Assembly: GCA_017414845.1 (NCBI GenBank)
Contig: JAFQJY010000065.1
Span: 1-7,820 of the forward strand
Length of the DNA: 7,820 nucleotides
Direction: 5' to 3'
Source of the DNA: Alphaproteobacteria bacterium
GTDB lineage: Bacteria > Pseudomonadota > Alphaproteobacteria > RF32 > UBA3637
Shown here: positions 5,459-7,820 of the stretch, piece after piece
How the letters are laid out: every line of letters starts with the position of its first letter
Numbering within the stretch: the first letter of the stretch is position 1
Notes under the pieces: generated by a model
Database searches by the model: none
Told to the model about the DNA's origin: nothing
The model's input: the letters and a program-made list of their open reading frames with translations, nothing else
Position numbers and translations under genes: made by a program

Positions 5459-6202
5459 CTACCTTGATTTTCCGTTCAACAACTTAGACAAGGGAATATT
5501 TTGTGTTTCCCGATGAGATATTTTAGGCTTTGCAACTTCTGTTTTTCCGTGAGGATTCGGTATATTTTCGGTACGCTTATTTTCCCTTTTCCCTGCCGGA
5601 ATGTTTTGCGTTGTTTGTTTGTCACGACGAGCCTCAGGCAAATTCTTTGTAGTCTCACCTTTTTCCTGCGTTTGTTCTTTGGATTTATCTTTCGGATTTA
5701 AATCCCAACCTTTAATCCACTCATTTAACCAGTCTAACCCTTTCAGAACCTGTTTACCGAGCAACAACGGCAGATCAATAATAATTTCTTCAATTTGATC
5801 ATCCTCAAATGCCTTAGCAACCGTTTGTATGGCATCACTTGCAAAATCAACCGTTGCATCAAACCCTTTACTCAACCGGCGAGACCACTTTTGCCCCCGT
5901 GTCTGAGGAGTTCCGTCAGCCATATCACGAACCGGCTTATTCCACCAGTCATCAACGCCCTCCATTGCATCTCCGATAACACCGAAGACGTTACCCAGCA
6001 TATTTCCAAACTTGTTTTTTTCGGAATCAGGAATATTGTTTTCACCGTTTTGAACGGAATTGTTTGCATCAACAAGTTCCTCCACCATTCCTTTTTTTAC
6101 GGGAAAACGAACGGTTTTATTCCCCCGTTCTCCTGCATTCTCTACAGAGGCACGCAGATTTTTTGTTTCCTCATCTAAACTTGTGCTTTTCTGTTCCGTC
6201 AT
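5459..6202 (-). CDS. Hypothetical protein with repeated T-x-N-[IL]-P motifs (247 aa)
   Basis: I do not recognise this protein. It has three parts. Residues 12-46 form a module (L-R ... N-A ... G-N-K-T-V-R-F-P-V ... E-L-V-D-A) similar to the upstream 63-residue protein. Residues about 64-168 are a Trp-rich, probably helical region with D-D-W-W-N-K-P (84-90), a Gly/Val-rich amphipathic stretch and L-D-W-L-N-E-W-I-K-G-W. The tail (169-247) is basic, polar and probably disordered, with TKNLP (185-189), TQNIP (198-202), TENIP (211-215) and TQNIP (233-237); a related NNIP is at 55-58. There is no signal peptide or clear membrane helix. AAGGGA lies 6 bases before ATG 6200-6202. It is cotranscribed with the 63-residue gene (14-base gap). 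A scaffold or secreted substrate would fit the architecture; this is inference. Confidence 0.8.
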   Translation of the reverse strand: MTEQKSTSLDEETKNLRASVENAGERGNKTVRFPVKKGMVEELVDANNSVQNGENNIPDSEKNKFGNMLGNVFGVIGDAMEGVDDWWNKPVRDMADGTPQTRGQKWSRRLSKGFDATVDFASDAIQTVAKAFEDDQIEEIIIDLPLLLGKQVLKGLDWLNEWIKGWDLNPKDKSKEQTQEKGETTKNLPEARRDKQTTQNIPAGKRENKRTENIPNPHGKTEVAKPKISHRETQNIPLSKLLNGKSR

Positions 6203-6216
6203 TTAAAATCCCTTTC

Positions 6217-6408
6217 TCAGTTTTGGTTTTTCTGTGCGTTTTCTATTTCTTGCATTTTTCTGGCAGCAGACATAACTTCATCAATCAGTTCTGTCGTATA
6301 CGAAAATGTTACGGTTGTTTGACCGGATGCCTTAGCGTTTGCGATTCCCTCACGCAAATCTCTGACAGCCTTTTCAATTTGACCACGTTCCAGTTTTTCT
6401 TCGCTCAT
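6217..6408 (-). CDS. Small hypothetical protein sharing a module with its operon partner (63 aa)
   Basis: The product consists of a charged N-terminal helix (about 4-28), a short strand T-T-V-T-F-S-Y (31-37) and a second helix (38-58). Residues 18-48 align without gaps to residues 16-46 of the 247-residue protein encoded next (identical L, R, N, A, G, T, V, F, E and A). This suggests an ancient duplication or a shared interaction domain. The strand-then-helix order resembles one half of ribbon-helix-helix proteins, but no second helix of the right kind is evident, so DNA binding is only a guess. A strong AAGGAG lies about 7 bases before ATG 6406-6408, and a near-consensus promoter lies at 6431-6459. 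The gene is first in a two-gene operon and probably well expressed. Confidence 0.75.
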   Translation of the reverse strand: MSEEKLERGQIEKAVRDLREGIANAKASGQTTVTFSYTTELIDEVMSAARKMQEIENAQKNQN

Positions 6409-6430
6409 TTTATCTCTCCTTCATGAAATA

Positions 6431-6459
6431 AGTATACAAAAAAAGAGGCCTTTTGTCAA
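6431..6459 (-). promoter_or_regulatory. Near-consensus promoter of the 63/247-residue operon
   Basis: On the - strand: perfect -35 TTGACA (6454-6459), 17-nt spacer, -10 TATACT (6431-6436, five of six). The expected start is near 6424, giving a leader of about 16 bases with AAGGAG inside. The -35 and spacer lie inside the Nudix gene's terminator hairpin. Confidence 0.75.
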
Positions 6460-6469
6460 GACCTCTTTT
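6441..6469 (-). terminator. Intrinsic terminator of the Nudix hydrolase gene
   Basis: The arms are AAAAGAGG (6441-6448) and CCTCTTTT (6462-6469), with one mismatch and then CTT/AAG enclosing a 5-nt loop (6453-6457). On the - strand the hairpin ends in seven T residues. It begins nine bases after the Nudix stop codon. Confidence 0.85.
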
Positions 6470-6477
6470 AAGTATTG

Positions 6478-6864
6478 TTATGCACAGATTTTTTCAACAA
6501 CAGGAATGTCTGCCGGCGCAAACTGATAATTCTTCATTTCTTCAAGCGTCACCCACTTATAATCGTCATGGTCGCAGATGCGAATAGAACCTTTACCATC
6601 CCACAAAGCCCGATACACATACATTTTTAAATTACCGAAATCATAAGTATGTTCCGTTTCCATTAAAAAATCACCGACATTTATGGAAATATCAAATTCC
6701 TCTTTAATTTCACGAGCCAAACAGTCACTACATGTTTCTCCATCCTCAATTTTTCCCCCTGGAAATTCCCAATATCCGCCAAGACTTTTAGTACTTTTTC
6801 TTTGCGCAATCAGAATCTTTCCCTGATACTGAATAATTCCTGCCGTTACCGTAATTTTCATCAT
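6478..6864 (-). CDS. Nudix hydrolase, MutT/NudG type (128 aa)
   Basis: Nudix enzymes cleave nucleoside diphosphates linked to other groups; the MutT/NudG branch removes oxidised or unwanted (d)NTPs. The Nudix box is at residues 37-59: G-x5-E-x7-R-E-I-x-E-E-x-D-I, with the metal-binding R51-E52 and E55-E56 present. The usual Gly near its end is Asp, as in some MutT relatives. The box is preceded by W-E-F-P-G-G and followed by the W-V-T-L-E-E and A-P-A-D-I-P-V-V-E-K segments typical of MutT/NudG proteins of about 130 residues. Exact substrate (8-oxo-dGTP, CTP or other) is not readable. I chose ATG 6862-6864: AAAGGA lies 5 bases upstream. An in-frame ATG at 6909 would start upstream of the predicted transcription start. 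ATG 6859-6861 is also possible. Confidence 0.88.
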   Translation of the reverse strand: MMKITVTAGIIQYQGKILIAQRKSTKSLGGYWEFPGGKIEDGETCSDCLAREIKEEFDISINVGDFLMETEHTYDFGNLKMYVYRALWDGKGSIRICDHDDYKWVTLEEMKNYQFAPADIPVVEKICA

Positions 6865-6889
6865 ATAATTCCTTTCACTCTGAGTTTTA

Positions 6890-6918
6890 ATCATACTCCG
6901 GTACGACAAAAAAGTAAA
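6890..6918 (-). promoter_or_regulatory. Promoter of the Nudix hydrolase gene
   Basis: On the - strand: -35 TTTACT (6913-6918, four of six), 17-nt spacer, -10 TATGAT (6890-6895, five of six). The start near 6883 leaves a leader of about 19 bases that contains AAAGGA, which supports translation from 6864. Confidence 0.55.
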
Positions 6919-6996
6919 GTCATTTTTAGTTTATCTGTTTATGTCTACTCTCTTGAGTGCTGATTTATTTTTGAGAAAATTCTTGTCTGATTATAG

Positions 6997-7016
6997 ATGT
7001 CCTCTTTTGAAGACAT
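6997..7016 (-). terminator. Weak hairpin after the Cys-rich gene
   Basis: ATGTC (6997-7001) pairs with GACAT (7012-7016), with one mismatch and then TC/GA around a TTTT loop, 12 bases after the Cys-rich stop codon. No T run follows on the - strand, so it may be only a weak or Rho-assisted end, or a chance hairpin. Confidence 0.3.
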
Positions 7017-7027
7017 ACTCCAAAACC

Positions 7028-7820
7028 CTACTCCATGTCACATCCCCCTTGCCATTCGACTTCTATGTCCGTTTCTAGACACTCTTCACTCAGGCTTCCA
7101 TCTGTTTCTTCAATAATTTCCCAATCAGAACAATACTTCCATTCCACCCTTTTCTTAGTACATTTTTCCTTTTCACAGCATACTCCTAAACACGGAACTA
7201 ACGACGGTTCACAACAAGCAGCGGGCCAATGATCCGTTTCCAGATTCCACCCCTCCGGACAACATCTATAAGCACCATCATTATACCCTTTTTCTCCAGG
7301 TTGACAACAAACACCGCTTCCCCCTACCAAAGCACCAACTTCCCCTTCATCACAACAGTAACCATAACAACTACTCCACGATTGTCCGGCAACTGCCGCT
7401 GTCACACCTGTCGCACAGCAGGTATATTTATCAGGATCACTTTCATAACAATCTCCCGTCACTTTAACGGCAGAATTGTTAGCACCCGTACAACAAACTG
7501 CACCAGAACCGTCCCAATAAGCAGATGGTTCTTGCCCATCAACAATAGAACAACAAGTTTGTATTCCATCCGGAGCACCTATTGGAGAAACAACTCTTTG
7601 TGTCGGATTTTCTTCTGTTGCTCCGCTACAACACTCATACGTAGCATTTCCCTCAGCATCTGTTCCCAAACGATAAGGTGTTCCTTTACAACAGTGTGAA
7701 AAACTGCCGTCCCAATACGCCGTCGGATTCGCTCCGTAAGTTTCTATACTGCAACAAGCCTTTTGTCCGTCAGGAGCTCCCACTGCCGAAACAACAACTT
7801 GCGTCGGGTTTTCTTCTGTC
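7028..7820 (-). CDS. Cys-Cys-rich repeat protein, C-terminal part (N-terminus outside window)
   Basis: The frame is open to the right edge, so only the last ~263 residues are seen; the GTG at 7781-7783 is an internal Val, because the repeat T-E-E-N-P-T-Q continues upstream of it. The last 251 residues hold 11 Cys-Cys doublets and 7 single Cys. Two tandem units of about 67 residues begin G-A-P-D-G ... C-C-S-I, pass through P-[TS]-A-Y-W-D-G-S and contain three CC pairs each. Further on, CC pairs come every 12-21 residues, and the end is acidic with single Cys. Such Cys density with Gly, Asn and Asp turns suggests an exported, disulfide-rich or metal-binding surface protein; the signal sequence would be outside the window. 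I do not recognise a named family. Similar CC-repeat proteins occur, as I recall, in uncultured gut Alphaproteobacteria. Confidence 0.85.
   Translation of the reverse strand, partial: TEENPTQVVVSAVGAPDGQKACCSIETYGANPTAYWDGSFSHCCKGTPYRLGTDAEGNATYECCSGATEENPTQRVVSPIGAPDGIQTCCSIVDGQEPSAYWDGSGAVCCTGANNSAVKVTGDCYESDPDKYTCCATGVTAAVAGQSWSSCYGYCCDEGEVGALVGGSGVCCQPGEKGYNDGAYRCCPEGWNLETDHWPAACCEPSLVPCLGVCCEKEKCTKKRVEWKYCSDWEIIEETDGSLSEECLETDIEVEWQGGCDME
7409..7820 (-). repeat. Coding tandem repeats of about 201 bp
   Basis: The G-A-P-D-G start recurs at codons beginning at 7780 and 7579 (- strand), a 201-base period. The preceding T-E-E-N-P-T-Q-x-V-V-S segment also occurs twice, once near the right edge and once near 7600. 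CC pairs inside the units match in position with 66-71-residue offsets. At least one more copy probably lies outside the window. Confidence 0.8.

Noticed and set aside
6100..6120. PP1-docking RVxF-like motif (KTVRF) in the 247-residue protein, hinting at a eukaryote-directed effector
   Set aside because: It falls in the shared module, where the partner has a different sequence at these positions; such a short motif is common by chance.
5501..6426. Several + strand open frames of 60-127 codons
   Set aside because: They are antisense shadows of the 63- and 247-residue genes, rich in Phe, Cys and Ser, without ribosome sites.
6865..6909. Longer N-terminus of the Nudix protein from ATG 6909
   Set aside because: The predicted transcription start near 6883 lies inside it, it lacks a ribosome site, and the family normally begins close to the MKITV segment.
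6990..6995. TATAAT on the - strand as a second Nudix promoter
   Set aside because: No acceptable -35 at 16-18 bases, and a better-placed promoter exists at 6890-6918.
7035..7699. + strand frames of 65 and 156 codons opposite the Cys-rich gene
   Set aside because: The Thr/Ser/Ile-rich frames are reverse images of the repeat coding sequence; the - strand has the tandem protein repeats.

Overview
The window is AT-rich chromosomal DNA from a Gram-negative bacterium, most likely an alphaproteobacterium. The signs are an LptG-type LPS-export permease with the alphaproteobacterial style of C-terminus, RecX, two lipobox lipoproteins (one of the small SmpA/BamE-like type common in Alphaproteobacteria), short well-spaced Shine-Dalgarno sites and sigma70-like promoters. 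A cysteine-doublet repeat protein at the right edge recalls proteins of uncultured host-associated Alphaproteobacteria; that placement is inference from memory.

Left part (1-2540): an unidentified lipoprotein gene (-) is divergent from recX (+), with the lipoprotein promoter overlapping the recX start codon. recX converges on lptG (-), and their stop codons overlap. A doubtful 73-codon ORF lies upstream of lptG. A T-rich non-coding gap of about 300 bases with two small tandem repeats follows.

Middle part (2768-5409, +): two transcription units with similar extended -10 promoters. The first encodes two inner-membrane proteins of unknown function (359 and 135 residues); the larger has a cytosolic domain that may be a degenerate NERD-like fold. 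The second encodes a 54-residue protein, a 102-residue protein and the 110-residue SmpA/BamE-like lipoprotein. It ends in an intergenic region with two 27-nt direct repeats and a strong bidirectional terminator.

Right part (5383-7820, -): a two-gene operon encodes a 63-residue protein and a 247-residue protein. They share an N-terminal module, and the larger carries four T-x-N-[IL]-P motifs. Its promoter is nested in the terminator of the upstream Nudix hydrolase gene. The window ends inside a large Cys-Cys-rich repeat protein whose N-terminus lies outside.

Identified genes: recX modulates RecA, lptG moves LPS to the cell surface, and the Nudix enzyme is probably a nucleotide-pool cleaner. 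The rest are unrecognised. The best candidates for undescribed biology are the 63/247-residue pair, the Cys-doublet protein, the 27-nt intergenic repeats and the NERD-like membrane protein.
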